NCBI GenBank assembly: GCA_033964015.1
Contig: CM066924.1
Span: forward strand, 7,980,251 to 8,044,250
Length of the DNA stretch: 64,000 bases
Direction: 5' to 3'
Source of the DNA: Scolanthus callimorphus
Lineage: Eukaryota; Cnidaria; Anthozoa; Actiniaria; Edwardsiidae
The position numbers and the translations under genes were made by a program. Under the pieces are notes generated by a model. The model saw only the letters and a list, made by a program, of their open reading frames with translations, was not told where the DNA came from and did not search any database. Shown here one piece after another: positions 13,101 through 28,100 of this stretch; the first letter of the stretch is position 1; each line of letters starts with the position of its first letter.

Positions 13101-16100
13101 AATAAAAAGCCGGACACAAACAAAAGCTCACAACCATATTTCGCATGAAAACGCTAAACAGTTTAGCTTACTTTCATTGTACCCTTTGGGCCTTAAAGGC
13201 CCACCGCCAACAGCCATCCTTTGCGAGCTTGTGGTTTTGTTTTGCATTGCTACGTCTACAGTCAGAGGTACGGCGCAGCGTTTGTATAATAGAATGACTT
13301 GAAAATGTTTGCCTGTGTACATACGCTACTAACCTACAAGAGGATTAGCAGCGTCTGTGAAATCCCGTTGATAATCGTGCTCAGTCACGCAGTCCTTCTC
13401 CAGGACTTGGGGACTCGTTCCTGATTGGCTCACGATCACGTTATAGCCGTTGCCAATTTAAAACTCGTTCTCTGTCTATGATTCTATGGCAACGCACGCC
13501 CTTTTGGAGCAAAAAGCGTGCAGAATGTTTCGAGAACAGCCACACAGGCGCCAAAGTGCAAAAGAGAACGTGCGTTGTCATGGAATCGTAGACAAAAAGC
13601 GAGTCTTGATTTGCAAAAGCTATGTTATTTTTAATATTGAATTTAAAAATGCATTTGGATTGAATAATGAAATCAGCCATGGAATAGTGAATTGAATATT
13701 CAACTCTAGCGGGGAACGCTACATGTCTTTTGACTGTAACTTATTATGCAAATTTATTTTTCATTGCGTGACCTGAACACGATTAGTAACGGGATTTCAC
13801 AGACGCTACTAATCCTGTTGTAGGTTAGTAGCGGATGTACACAGGCTAGAAAATGTTAGCTGAAACGCTGTTTGTGTCGTATTTGAAAACCGACGTTTCG
13901 GCAATGCTGCCTTCTTCAATATTTTCAACAGAGTGACTCAGAGTGAGAAACGTCGGTTTTCAAATACGACACAAACAGCGTTTCAGCTAACATTTTCAAG
14001 TCATTCCATTACGTCTACAGTTAACATCTTGGATTGTTCTTTGTATACTGCATGGCTTCCGAAGTCTTTTTTTGTCGACTGTTTGGTTAATAATTCGATC
14101 CAATATGATCAATCCAATCATTAGATCAATCATACGCGAAAACAACAACGTGAAGTCGAGAGTGTACTGGCAGCGATGCCTGTCCAGACCCGTTTCGATG
14201 TATTTTCCCATCCATTTCTTGTAAAAATACGCCAGAATACGAAGTTTTGAAAATACATATCCCAGCCAGTATTCAAGCAATATTCACCAAACTTTGCGTA
14301 GAATTGACAACTGGGCTCCATTTTCTGATTGACTATTATATATTATTAGTATAATTACTCAAGTGGTTATAAGAATTTGTGCGCGCTGATTGGTCGAGAG
14401 CTTCGTTTTCTCTCTCTAAGATCACCTATAGGTGATTATAACATTGAAAGGATTGGGAGGACGCGCGCGAGTTTTGTCATGATCGTGAAAAGTCCAACAA
14501 AAACAAGATTTTCTGTCTAAAAACCTTATGAATCACTTGAGCAATTTTTTCGTCTCGGGGACTATTCGCCGAAAATCACAGTGCCTGAGGCGACTAATTG
14601 TTAATTAATCAACTTTGCCTAATAGGCAGCTATTAAAATAACATAAGGTAATAGTTACGTCTGCCCTGATTCCAAATGTCTGAATGTTTTCTAGGTTTTT
14701 TGTCACAAGGTGACGGGCGCTTTTCTGGTATATATAAATAAAAGAATGGCGATGTATGTTTGGTAGGGAGCCCTATTTTCATGACATGAATCATTAATAA
14801 AATAGCACCTTAATGTAAGTTATATAAACCTGAACTTGATATAGAAGAACTTGATATAGAAGAACTTTGAGAAACTTAAGGAGACCAAGAATATTACCTT
14901 CATTTGCTAATTTGGTGTGATCGTAATTCGGTCCCGTTTCTTTTGTTGGTGTTGGCCCTCGTCCGAGTCTCCAATGAAACGTTGCATTTTTGCCATGTAT
15001 CATTCCGCAGAGGCCGTCTTCAAAGTCACATTGTACTGGAAAAAAAGCGACCAATAATAATGGGGTTTACCTTCGTCAACTACCCTCTGATAATTTGCTG
15101 GTACTTTAGAGATACGGGAAGGATAGGTAATTGTCAATTAACACACAGCAAGTTGGAGGGCGCTTGATGTCAGGCATTGCCTAATTGATCGACTCACGTG
15201 AAGATTCCTCTTATAAAGGGCACTCCTATATCTGGAATCTTCCTTCTAAAACTTCGAGTCAAGTTAACAACATATCGTGGAAAGTCATCGTCTAAACGAC
15301 GGTATTCGAGCAAAAGATTTTCGCGAGTCAGCTTTAATAAACTAAATGTTGCAATATTCACCTCAATTCTTCAAATACACATTTAGTTCTTGTACATAGT
15401 TGTGGTACATCCTACCTTTGTAACTTGCACAGTCCTCAATTGATCGCGTTATAGTGATATTTATCGTGCATGTCAAGTTGTTCAGTGGACAGCCATTTCC
15501 TTCTTAAAGGAAAGTAAAACATAGTCTTATTAGTAAATGTAAACTTTCTAGAGCTTGTACATGGAATCAATTTCAACAAGCTATAACTGTCTCAATACCA
15601 CATATCCAAGGCTCATCAGAACCATCCTCACAGGTAGGCGCTTCCCCGTTGCATGTAACTGACCATGGTATGCATTGACCACTGATGCACTGAAATTCTC
15701 TCTCTGAGCACTGTCTGTCTAAATGACATCAAAAGCAATAGACCTCTTTACCTTGCGCGTAATGTTGTCCAATTTCAGATCACGTGGCATTCCCATGAGT
15801 ACTCTTTACTTGTTGTTTTTTTGTTTTTTTGGCTACGCACCGAAGGATATATGAATATGGAAGTAACCCAAACAGAGAAAGAATATTCAAATGAATGCCG
15901 CCACGTTATCTGAAATGGGACAACATTACGCCAAAGGTAAATAGGTCTATTGCCCGTTAAGTTAAGAAAATCGCAATATGAAAATTGCAATAACGCTACA
16001 TATCCCATATATACCGCCCCCAGAAAATACCACAGGGACAAAGACTGGAATGCTATTCCCTGAGTTTATTCTAGTAAAGTGCATACCGCAACGGCTTTCG

Positions 16101-19100
16101 TCAGATGCATCACTGCAATCGTGTTTTCCATCGCATAACCTGGATGATGCGACGCATTCTCCACTTCCACAAGAGAACTGGTTTGACAAGCACTTGCAGT
16201 TGGCTTCATCAGAGTTGTCTAAGCAAGCGGGGTCTCCATCGCAGACAAGATCGTCACTGATGCACAGACCATTATCACACTGGAACTGGGAGCTGCTAGC
16301 GCACCGATATCCTACACAAAATGTAGAACCGTATAATAAGCAGCTTATTAAAACCCATTCGGCAGGATCCAATTAAAGAGAAAGGTGGTCTATACTTCAG
16401 AAAGTTAGAGAGAGTTAATTATTTGGGAAGAAAGGTTGGAGTGCACGGCAGACATTTGAACCACGAGATTCCTGACCATCAGACCAGTGTTTTACTAGTT
16501 GAGGTACGAGTTAATCTTCTTTGCTCAATTTTTCAAACAGTCATTTTAATTGGACTGCTGTTGAAATTAAAACCCCATCACCTAGATATTGGCGTTTACC
16601 CGGTCTGCTGTGGAGAGGCAGTTGACTGCATGTCTCTGTAGAAATACTGATGTTGCTAATCGCCACTGCCAAAGTCCCGTTCATGTTACTGTTACCGATA
16701 AGTGCTACCTGTAGAGAACAAATTCAGTAAGTTCACTTACAGCATCGGAAATTTTATATTGCTTTCAGTACTCAACACTCTCAGTACATGATGCTCTTTT
16801 GTTGCAGTAACCTTTCTTGCCCAGCGCCCTCAGTATGCTCGAAGGACGATGGACCCCTTGAACCTTACTTGTGTCTTAGTTTTGTAGGGACACAATTGCA
16901 AGCGGCGGCAAGACAATTGCGAGAGTATGCGAGTACTGTTTTGTTTATGTTTATCATTATGTCTAAGTTGAATGTTATTTAACGCTAAGTCGCCGAAGAC
17001 GACGTCAATATCGGCGAATACTCACAGAGACAGTAGGGGTGACTATTCGCCAGTAATCACTTTTTCACGACCATAACAAAACTCGCACGCGCACTCCCAA
17101 CCCTGTAGGTGATTATAGGAAGAGAAAACCAACCTCTCGATCATTCAGCGCGTGGAAATTCTTATAATCACGTGCGAGTAGTTATACTAGTCAGCAGTAT
17201 TTAATTGATTGCTGTTAACAAAATAAGCTGGAAGTTACCTCTTTAAAAGGTAAATGCATTCTGGGGGTATCCGCATTAAATCAATTACAGTGCTAAGAAG
17301 TAGCGGTCGCATTTCGGTACATGTTTGTTTGATCAATATACCTTAATGCTGCTGTCTTCTTTCCATGAAACTTCCGCACTTTTCCAGGATTTCCCCTGAA
17401 AACCTGTTATTTTCCAGATTTCCGTGTAGTTTTCTTTAGCGGACGTCTTGAGAAGCACTGTGAGACTCGATTTACTTTTACTTGGAAGTAGAAAAGAAAA
17501 CCGCAAACAAAGCCCAAGTGTCCGCTGAGCAAAACCGGTGGGAATCCAGGGACTTTCTAGCCAAGCAACATTTCTTTCGTCAATAAGGATAATTCGTCCT
17601 GCAGTATGACGAAAAATTGTTATACTGGATATTTATAGTAACAGCTTTTTACACAATATATCTTTGACGCACACAGTCTCGCCGCAAACCAATTGACAAA
17701 CAAAAACAAATTTAATAGCCACCGTTATCAACTCGCCTTGGAACAAGCTAGTAGGTGATGATATTTTCCATCCTGTTTTTCCCTGCCTGTCAAAGTTATT
17801 CCACGAACACGTGTCTTTGGAAAACGTGCACTGCATTAGGGTTTTTGCTGTAAATACGAAAACTTAAACTATTAGTAAAGCATATTAAGGAAGCTCACAT
17901 TACACAAAATAAAGACGATACCTTTCACTGCGAGTTCTCCTATGACTTTTTCTTTCTTTAAACCCGGTATATCGTCTACGTATGAATAGGATATCTAAAC
18001 AAAGACATCAAGGCAGCAGATGTTTAGGTTGTACCGTTCTACTCAATGTTTTGGATGCAGAGCATTTTAACAACATCGTTGATTTAAAGAGCCCGTGCAG
18101 TCAGCCACTCCTTTGTTGTTGTTTTCGTCGATATTAGAAGCCGAATTACGTGTACAAATGTCTAAATCAACATCCAAAAACAAAGTTTCAGATTTGATTG
18201 ACCAAATTCAATCGAAAAAATTGCTCTATATTCTCCAAATCAGCCGATGGCAGTCCGGCAGTCCGGATTTAACCAGGCTCTTTGTCTTCAGACCTGTCTA
18301 CGAATGAATAATACAATAGTCCCCAATCTATGGTTAAGTCAGTTAAGGATTCCAACTCGCCTTTTACAAATGAAATTTTGATTATTAATTTAATTAAATC
18401 ACCTTTTTAGGTGTTTTGCGGCAATATTGTACACTGAAGTATCCCTGTCAATAGGCCTTATCACGGTTTCCGCCGCCATTTTGTTATCAATTTTGTTAGT
18501 AGCAACCCGTGGAAAATCCCACATAAACTCTGGAAACGCGAAGTGAAATCGTTACAAAACTATAAGCAATTATTGGATGAGGTTTTTGTGATTTCCAGAA
18601 TAAACAATGTCGAGACAGGTGGATTCCACTTGACGAGACAAATGTTTATTCTGGAAATCACAAAAACCGAATTCAATAATTGTTTTATTATACATTGATT
18701 CAGTAAAAATACTTGTTTTTCTGTCAATCAATTTATTTTACACAAGCGAAAAACATTCAAGTGCTCTAGTCCTATGATGCATTGCGCGCGTAGAGCCAAT
18801 AATCAGCTACCTGATTTTTCAAGAATCAGCATGAGATCCTAAAAGTGCGTGATTCCCAAAGTAAAGCGCAAGTTTTTAGCCAATCAGAATCGAGATGGTG
18901 AGGACAATGTATAATAATTGCACTTATCAACAAAGTAATTAGCGTAAAGTAATTCTACTTGCCCAAACAATCACTCTACTAAATTTCAGCTTCCTACGCT
19001 TTCTATAAAGCGAGCGATTGTAGTTTTTAGTTTCGCACATCTACCCTGTATTTTGACAAGCTTTTTACGCATCGATGCACAGAAATCTGACAGATTTTAC

Positions 19101-22100
19101 ATGGCGTCAGTTATTAAGAATTAAAAACGCAATTGCTCGATTCTCACAGTAGCTATAGCCTCCAAACTTTACAGGTGAACTGTTTCAGCCACTATCTCAA
19201 TGCTACATATTTTGCCAATATGTTTGATAGTTTCGCAACGATTTCCCTTCGCGTTTGCAGAGTTTATGTGGAGTTTTGGCGGCAGAAACCGTGATAAGGC
19301 CTATTCTTTCACAAGTTTACAAACCCTTACTTTAACGTCATAACGCTGAGGCTGAACCAACGTGTTTAGTGTTGTTTCAAAGTGTTCCTGAGTACAAGTC
19401 ATTTGGAGTGTGTCGTTCACCAGGAATGTTTTGTTGAGGATTAGAAGATGGAGTATTACAGGACAGGATGGACAGTATACACCATGGCAACAATATCTAT
19501 AACGGGCTACAGTGAAGGAATAAAAAAGAAATCAATCGTAACTACAATTCTACTATGTTTCGAGTGAAGGTCATAATTTCCGGCATAGAATAACAAAATC
19601 ATCAGCAATCAGCAAAGAAATCTTAGTGATACAAATATGTTAAATAACAGTCATTCTGATATTTAACATGTACGTCAGATGATATTATACATGCAAAATC
19701 GATAGTGGCTGATTTAGCACATAGCTCAAAAAGATTTAAAAAAAGAGTTGCCAATACTTGAAGTTTTGCTCAGATAATAGATATCGCAGGATATGTGTCA
19801 TGTTCAGAATACATATACTGGATTTTTAGTGACCATATTTCACGGGCAGTAGATCGATGTGCTGAATAATAAACATTCATAAATTAAATTGTTCACCTTT
19901 TATTTCCAACATCTTTCCAACTTCGGTTACAGCCTTCGATGGGTTGTCACCTACGAGGTTGAACTCAATATCGCTAAGTCCTGCCAAAAAATGTATGGAT
20001 TTATGTATATTGAAAGATGTACGTCTTATCACTGCCTCCAGAAATGTTTCGTTCTTTAAGCCAAATTATCTGAATTGTCTCAATAGCTCTTCGTCGTTTT
20101 ATGGAATATTGAAGAAATCATATATATAATACGTGATGTTATAATAATGTCAATTTACTTTTACCACAGGATCTTGGAAAAAACGGCGCCACAGAATTGC
20201 AAAACCACGCCATTTTCTTGCATACTTGGGGAACTGTGTTATAGGATATAACAAAATCTATACTAAAAAACAGATGTTGGAGCCGAAGTCCACAAACCTG
20301 AACAGAAGGAGGAAATCTCACCAGTGTGCATGTTTTTGATGGTTCACCTTTACGTTCTTATTGAAACAACGATTTCTTAAGCAAGGGACAAAGCCGCCAT
20401 GTTGGAGCCTCCCAGAAACTAAAAAAGAACTCAGTTCGCACGGCTGAAAGCATCATAGACATCCAGACCTAAATGGTTCTGTTACAGATTGCTTACATTT
20501 ATGTGCAGGAATAATTATAATTCGCAAGCTTTGACCTGACAATAATTTTCATTGAAGTTTGAACAAAAGTACAGAAAGCAAATCATATTCTAGGCCACTG
20601 TTCGGATTGAAGGAAGTCTATAAGAGCGGGCTTTTATTTTTTTATGTATCGCCCACGGTGTTTTACTTGTCCACTCAGGCTGTTAGAGGATAATAGAGAG
20701 TATCAGATGAAACAGTTCATCTATTATCGTTCCACTTCCGAAAGAGATTTAGTTGAGGTGGGGCTAGAGTTAGGCTTGCTGGATATTTGATCTATAGGCA
20801 TAAGGAATTTTTTTTTCAAGGACAGGAAATAAATGAAGGCCTTCATATTTCACTGTTGAAGGTTCGTGGAGTTATTGGTACTAGGAGAACTCCTCCAAGT
20901 CAAATAAAGTTGCTCAGGGCATCGGAGCTATCGGAAAAAATGCTTTCTTTCTGTTGCCACAAAACAATTGTTTTCCAAACACAGCCTGTACAGTCTATGC
21001 AAACACACTGGGAACGTCTGGGATTTGAATTGTCTGCGTTTTATATGTGTATTGCCCCTTCCCTTACTTAAGGGCGCAAATAGAAAATCAGAGCGATATA
21101 TACCTGGAAATGTCCAGAAAAGCCGGTTTCCTGGAATGGGTCTTTCGTAAGTTCCATTAGGAAGTCGTATGCCCAAGGACGCGCAGTCTTGCTGGTGGCC
21201 TTGCTTCATAAGCATTTCCAACGTGTAAAGTTGACACTTACTCAGCAAAACTGGTACAGATTGTTGCTTTATTGGATACCTAGAAAAATGGTGCTCTGTT
21301 TATGTTTATGTTTAGCGTTTGAAAATCATTCGACCTCTGTGTGATGATTGGCTGTTTTTTGCTGAAGTGGTTCTACATAAGTAAACGAGCCTGTCAGGAC
21401 AAGATCTTTTGTAATAGTAGAGATTGTCGTTACAGAAGTAGGGCACAAATTTATACACGCATACCTGTCCCACTGCTGATATCTAACTCGATAGTGCATC
21501 TGGAGTCTCGCTATCATGTTATTGGTTGCTGTATCCTCGACGGTGTTCCTCTGCGTCACACTTTTCCCAGACGTGTCTAGCCAGAGCTCACATTCGTCGT
21601 CACAGGCAACGTAGAACAAATATGGACCACTGATAGGTACCTGCGTGTCATTAGATAATGACGAAAAAAGTACAAAGCACAAATTATTATGCTAATAAAG
21701 GTGGCGAGAACGACGTAAATGCAGTCCCATTCTATTTCGTATAGCTATATTCGTTATCATGATTGTGGTTCAACGGTGCCAATACCATCAGCAATAAGCA
21801 TGTGCTTACTTGGATGTATGCCAGGAGTCTTTGTCCATAATTGGGTGCTATGTTATAGGGTGCGTTGAACGACTTAAGCCTATTGACAGTATCGGGCTGT
21901 TTGGGGTAACGCACGTTAGCGCGTAGACTGGTTAGAGACCCCGATGTCACTTGGAACCATACTTCTTGGTGGACACCATGGAACTCACTCTGTAAATCTG
22001 AAATAATTACACATCGATTGGATTAGCTAGCCAACAGTTGCGACGACGGCAACGAGGACGATGACGAACAACTGAACCTCGCCTACTCGTTTGTTCATGT

Positions 22101-25100
22101 TTCTCTATATGCAGCTAAAATTCGGAATCCATCTTTGCATTTTGGATAGATAGATAGATAGATAGATAGATAACTATATTAAAGTGTCAAAAAAAACCGT
22201 CTAGCGTGGGAGAAATCCCACACTAATATTGACAATAGCTTGCTGCTATTTTCATATAGCAGCAACTTCACATTCATTAACGCTCTCGGTAGTAGTTCAA
22301 TGTCCTATTTCAAAAGAAAACTGTGGACATGCATATGATTTCATACATTACAGAAATGCGAATATCAAGAGCTGTGGGAAAATTCTCTGAACCGAGCAAT
22401 GTTCTCAGTGAGAGAGACATCAACAAGGGTTACTCGTAGGAAGATAATGGAAGCATGTATTCGATCTCGACTGGTATATGTTACACAAGCATCCCTCATA
22501 AAGAAACTTGAAAGTTGCTGGATTCAACTACTAAGAAATATGGTGAAGGGAGGCTGGGCCAGGAAGTTAACACCAGAAGGAGAAGAGGAAGGCTATTAAG
22601 TCCGTTACAAAAATATCGAAATATTGTCCATACAAAGTCCATCCGTAATTTTATTGGAAAATACTGGAAAATAGTCCAAACACTGCCATCACGAAGAAAC
22701 TGGTCTTTGCTACACCAACTGGACCCCTAGTACAGAGACCCTTGGCTATGAATATCCGCACTACTCAATCTATCTATTGATCAGGCAAAGCCTAAAACCC
22801 AATCAAGGAGTGACTTCAGCGGAGACGACCCGACTGCGACGCTGACATAGTCGCATAAGGAGGAACATGCAGGCACAGATACATGTATTTACACTTGCAG
22901 GCATTTTGTATAGCAAATCATACGTCGTCGAGCTCAATTTGGAATAAATCAACGAGTACACCAAAACACGAGCCGCTAGGCGAGTGCAATTTGAGCTTTC
23001 TGAGAACGCACAATTGATTCCAAATTGAACGAGAAAAGTTCGAATCGAATCCAAGTGCCAGCTTATCATGTGACGACTCTTCCTACCAAAACAGGTATCC
23101 AGTTTTTTGGGGTTTCAAGGGTGTCTATTATTAGTCTAATAATATGGATGCAAAAATTTCTCGATTCTGATTGGTCGAGAGCAGTGCAATTACAAAAGTA
23201 ATTTGCACTCCAAAAAAGTAATTGCACTCAAATGAGTGCAGGTATTTCATGAAGCTGATTGGCTAAATAAACAATGGATTTTGCTAACGAGCCAATCAAA
23301 TGCGCGCTAGCTGTCACGCCACTCGATCTGTTTGAGCCTTGTCAACAAGATGGGAGATCGATAGATGGCTTTGGATGGAGGGAGAAATTCGGTTCCTTTT
23401 CATGAAAATCATCTTCCTAAACCCTTGGCAAGCAAAATGTGAATTCCTTATGGACTTGAGCAAGACTTGTTTTAGTTCTCATTCTTTGTTATGGAAGGAT
23501 ATGAAGGGAAATCTTCGTTGACTGTGAATCTAGCGGCGGGAAATGCCAGCGATGAAAATGAACTAGAAGTCTACAAGAGCACATGCGATACGGACAGTTT
23601 TCCGGATCAAATTCCTATCAATCTTGGTTGTTTAGCTGTTACAAGAAAGTTTACACAAGAGAATACTTCAGGTATGTCTTCTGTGGAAGTTCACCTAGCT
23701 ATGTTCACCTTTCTGGACAATATTCTGCCCGTTTTTGGTGACCGAAAATGCACAAGCAACTAAGCTTTCAAAAGCAATTCAAACTGAAAGAAACCAACCA
23801 ATTAATTAATACAGGCTCTCTTATGTTATTTTACCTTGGAATCTGAAATAAAGTTTAGGATTGTCAAAACAGAATTCCACCTGCTTCTAGCATAAAATAA
23901 ATTTGTTGTGTCAAGTATATTTATGTCAAGATAGGTTTTGTAAACTTTGCTCGCTTGTCTCGCACGCGTTCAGTGCATTTGTGGCCACTGCAAATAAGGT
24001 CTTTCTCTAAAAATTTTTGCATCCATATTATTAATAAGTAATCATACGACTATTCTCGTTCAATTTTGGATTAATTAAACTCGTGTGATTTTCAAAAAGC
24101 TCAAATTGCACTCGCCCTAACGGGCTCGTGCAATTTCGATACTTTTTGAAAAACTCACTCGTGCAATTAATCCCAAATTGAACTCGAAGTCGTATGATTA
24201 CCTATACAAATCACACTAGTGGTCAATTGTCAATGCTGCGTCCTGATAGGCTAAGCTACTAGTAGGCTATAAGTTGTAGCCTACTAGTAGCGAAAAGGCA
24301 AATGACCAGACCAGAAAACGTTTTTGGCTATACAAATTGACCTACTAGTGTGATTTGACTAATTCGGTCTCATGGGCTATTGACCCAGAGCCCATTCGGG
24401 CTCGAGAAATTATTGTTAAATACATGTCGAAACATTTTATATTCCATCCGTTCATAACATGAAATGTCTTTTAAGCAAGTTAGGCCTACGGCAAACGCCG
24501 AACTTCAGCCGTTCTTGTTCTGTCGAACCTTTCCTTTTTCAAATGATGCCGCTTCATTATACTTTATAATCAAGAAATGTCGATTGTTTTGTATTGGAAC
24601 GGCGCGACTCTGGCACGGCGTTTGCCGTAGGCCTTAATGACTATCCGCCTGAGTATAGAAAGGTGGTACCACGTATAATATCAATCAATCGATCTTACTA
24701 AAACCCTGTACTTAGTGACTTGCCTGAGCCTTCCACAATAACTTCACAGAGCGTTAATGCCTCTTGTTCAGACTCTTCTTGGACAGTAACTTGAGCAGTT
24801 ATATCAGATGCGTCGCACACAAAGAGTGTGCTTTGGCTGGTAACAAAGTAGTGGTAGAACTTGCATCTCGCAGGGGGCCCAGCTTCAGTCCCCAGTAGAA
24901 CCCTTAGATTTGTCATGATGTCTAGACAACAGTCTTTCCTATTTACGATGCGAACAATCCCTACGTAGATGGGCTTCTTAAGTTGTATAGTGATCCATGC
25001 ATTGGTTGCCTATTGAGAAATTGATTGGTTAGACAATTTTTGTATAGGGTCGTTCTAACGTAATCACCGGCTGGGTCTTGAACACTGTTCTCTCGTACGG

Positions 25101-28100
25101 CATACCGGCGCTCTACCACTGAACTAACGGTTTGGCGACTAAATGTGTGTATATTCTTTTTTCTTTCCGCCTCCGGATGTACAGCGTGCAAGTTGCTTAC
25201 CTTTTCGGTTTTCATGCAAGTGGCAAAATCTCCATCCACAGCAAACGTAGCTTCTCCGAGGACCACTGGATATGCAGTAATAACGTTCTGTCGGTGGGCC
25301 TGATTTCCTGAAGAAAAAGGCTTACAAGAATTTATATGCTGAAAGCAAGCATGTCTCCCTGCCAACCAAAACTGGAATGTGAAAGAAAAAGTCATTTTCC
25401 CCGAAGGCGGGAACTCTATGATGAGATAGTAATTATGAAAGGGCTGTTTGATCATGATAGAGATAGTGGTTAGTGTGATAGAGATAGATATAGAGGTGAG
25501 TGTTATTGATAACAATAATATTTATTACTTATATTTCGCATTTTCTTTAAATATAATCAAATGCGCATTACAGCGCAGTATAGTAAGAACTACTAAATAA
25601 AAATGTATTGACTAATTGTTTAAAAATAGTGATGTTTGTTGTTGTTCTAGCTGCCACTGACAGGCTGCTCCATAACATGGGTGCAGCCCTACTTAATGAT
25701 CGATTACCCATTGTGATCTTTGTGGTATCATTAGGAAAACTATCGTTATTGTTACGCCTGTTAAAAATTGTAATTGCAAATTTAGGCGCACCGAAAATCG
25801 CGCACTAGCTTTCATAACAAGTTATAACCTTTTTATCTGATAGTCCGGTACTCCATATAGGAGATGGTATGACATGTTTTACGGGAACACTAGGTGGTCT
25901 GCGTCGGCGGAGACGTGAACATGAACAACAACAACCAAAGGTTGAGATTTATGTTAAACGCCGTGGAAAATGGTGTTTTGCTGACGTTTTGAGCGTTAGC
26001 CCTTCGTCGGAGTCTCCATATAGGAGACTGTTACAATAGTCAAGTGATGAAGGCATGAACTAATTTCTCATTTCATTTTTTAGTAATATATTTCCTAATG
26101 TGTCAATATTGTATAATTCAGAAAGAAAGCACCACTGCAGGTTTTCGTTATATTTGTGTCCATGTTCATGCTCGAGTCAAACCAAGAGCATAAGCTTTGT
26201 GCCATGAAAAACTATAAACTTGCAAGTAGCATTTAAAGAGACAGGGACTTACGCGAGTCCGTCTGACAAATATAAGGCCAGGGATAACTGCAGCTTTCTT
26301 GATGTAACCTGGTCTTGTTTAACAATTGTATCAAAGCAGCACAGGACCCTTTCTTAAAGTAGTCAAAGTATCTCGGTTCCCACAGGTCTGCGGCAACTGG
26401 TTCTCCATCTGTCCAACGAAATTTACCAACTTTCTTCAGGCCAACATAAAACTGCCTCTCCTTTATGTTGCTCGCAGCAACGATTTCATCCAGCTTTGCT
26501 CCAATAACTAGCCGCAGCTCTTCTCTGTCGATTATTGCCGGATAGCCCTTATTCTCAGCACATTTGATGCGGCAATCGTGCCAACTCTCATGGGCATTTC
26601 CAATGTTGAATTGAAAACAGAAGTGATCGATCATAATCCAGTTATTTTCACAGAATGAACTGCCTATGATATAAAAGGAAAATTGGGTATTAATGAGGAA
26701 ATTTAGTGTTCCAATGGCGTAATGTCTAAACGGAGTTACCGTCGACTACCAAGGCGGAAACACCTTCTTGAGATATTATTATTCAATCGGTAAATCTTTC
26801 AGCAAAAAGGAACACATACATATGCGACTTACTCATAGGCTTCTGACAGATATATCCCCGCTTCACTTCACAATTTCCATCGTTGATTTTCCATCCTTGG
26901 CCCTTCCAGCTAGCATCCCATTCTTCCGCGTTGATAATGTATCCACATTCTCCATCCCCGGACGGCTCTCCAGGACCCCATAAGCTAATATTCATCCTCT
27001 GTTTTGACAACCATAACCATTGAAAGTCCGAGCGGATGGATCCACTCACTAGATAAATCCTAAGGCGAGATCAAGTTAATCATAATCAATATGAAACAAG
27101 CTCTTCGTTAAATCTGGCAACATCGGTAATAATAATAATCTTGGAGAAGTGCGGACCTCAAAATTCGTACTTAGGCATCACGTTCATTAAGTTACAGTAA
27201 AAAGAATTCATTAAGCTTAAACAAAGAGAATGCTTTGCATAAATGTTTTGCCTTGTTTTGTTTTTTTCGACCCACTTGAGATCCCGATGATACACGATAC
27301 TCGTGTTTGATTTATGGAACTGTAATTTTCTATAAGAAGCGGAAACGATTTTACTTTTTATTCCATGTTTCAAAATTTTATTGTTATTAAACTTGTAATC
27401 TTCCGTTTGTAAGTTTGCTTTTTTTAGGGAAGAGGTCAAAACACTTGTATTCGAATGGTACCCAATTTTTTCATGGGAGGTGGTGGGTACCGGCATCTAC
27501 CCCCTTAGGTACCCAATACCCCTTTTTCAGACCTCATTTTCTCAGAGCATGATCTAAGGGTACCTGTTTTTATTGCACATATGGACTCCTCTCGCTGCGA
27601 GGAAAGCGTTGGAGCACTCACCTTTTTGATATCTATTTTATTTAAGGAGATACTTGTTCCTAAAATTCAGATGTTTTGACCTCTCCCCTTATAGACACGA
27701 AAACCGTTTTTTTTTTTTCATTCTTTATCAGCACTTTTTATGTGACAGTACTTCTGTTGGACGTCGTAGAATCTGTTAAGGTAGTCATTCAAGACTTCAA
27801 AGTCCCGAAGAGTTTTAGGGGTGGCAATGCGTCCTCCTCTCTTCATGCAGTCGATTCTTGCTTCATTCCATTCCAGTGGGGTGTTATGGTGCTGAATACA
27901 GACTTGTCCAACGGAATGCCATCCAGGCAAACAGTTAGACACATCTAATACACAAAATACAACCAATTAGCTTAGAAAATTGAATGGGCATGAACAGATT
28001 TATTTGGGGCAATTCATTTCAATTCAACTTTATTGCACACTCGTTATAATAACTAATTACATTGTTTTGAAGTACATATAAATAAAAAAAGAAGAAATCA

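Noticed and set aside
13128..13322. Minus-strand ORF between MAM3 exons
   Set aside because: Falls partly in the palindromic repeat and has no MAM-like sequence; MAM3 is complete without it.
15978..16376. 132-residue plus-strand ORF
   Set aside because: Mirror of the LDLa exon; the minus strand has the clear Cys pattern and splice sites.
23339..23763. Two plus-strand ORFs inside the 0.9-kb TIR element considered as transposase
   Set aside because: Too short and without any catalytic motif; probably incidental.
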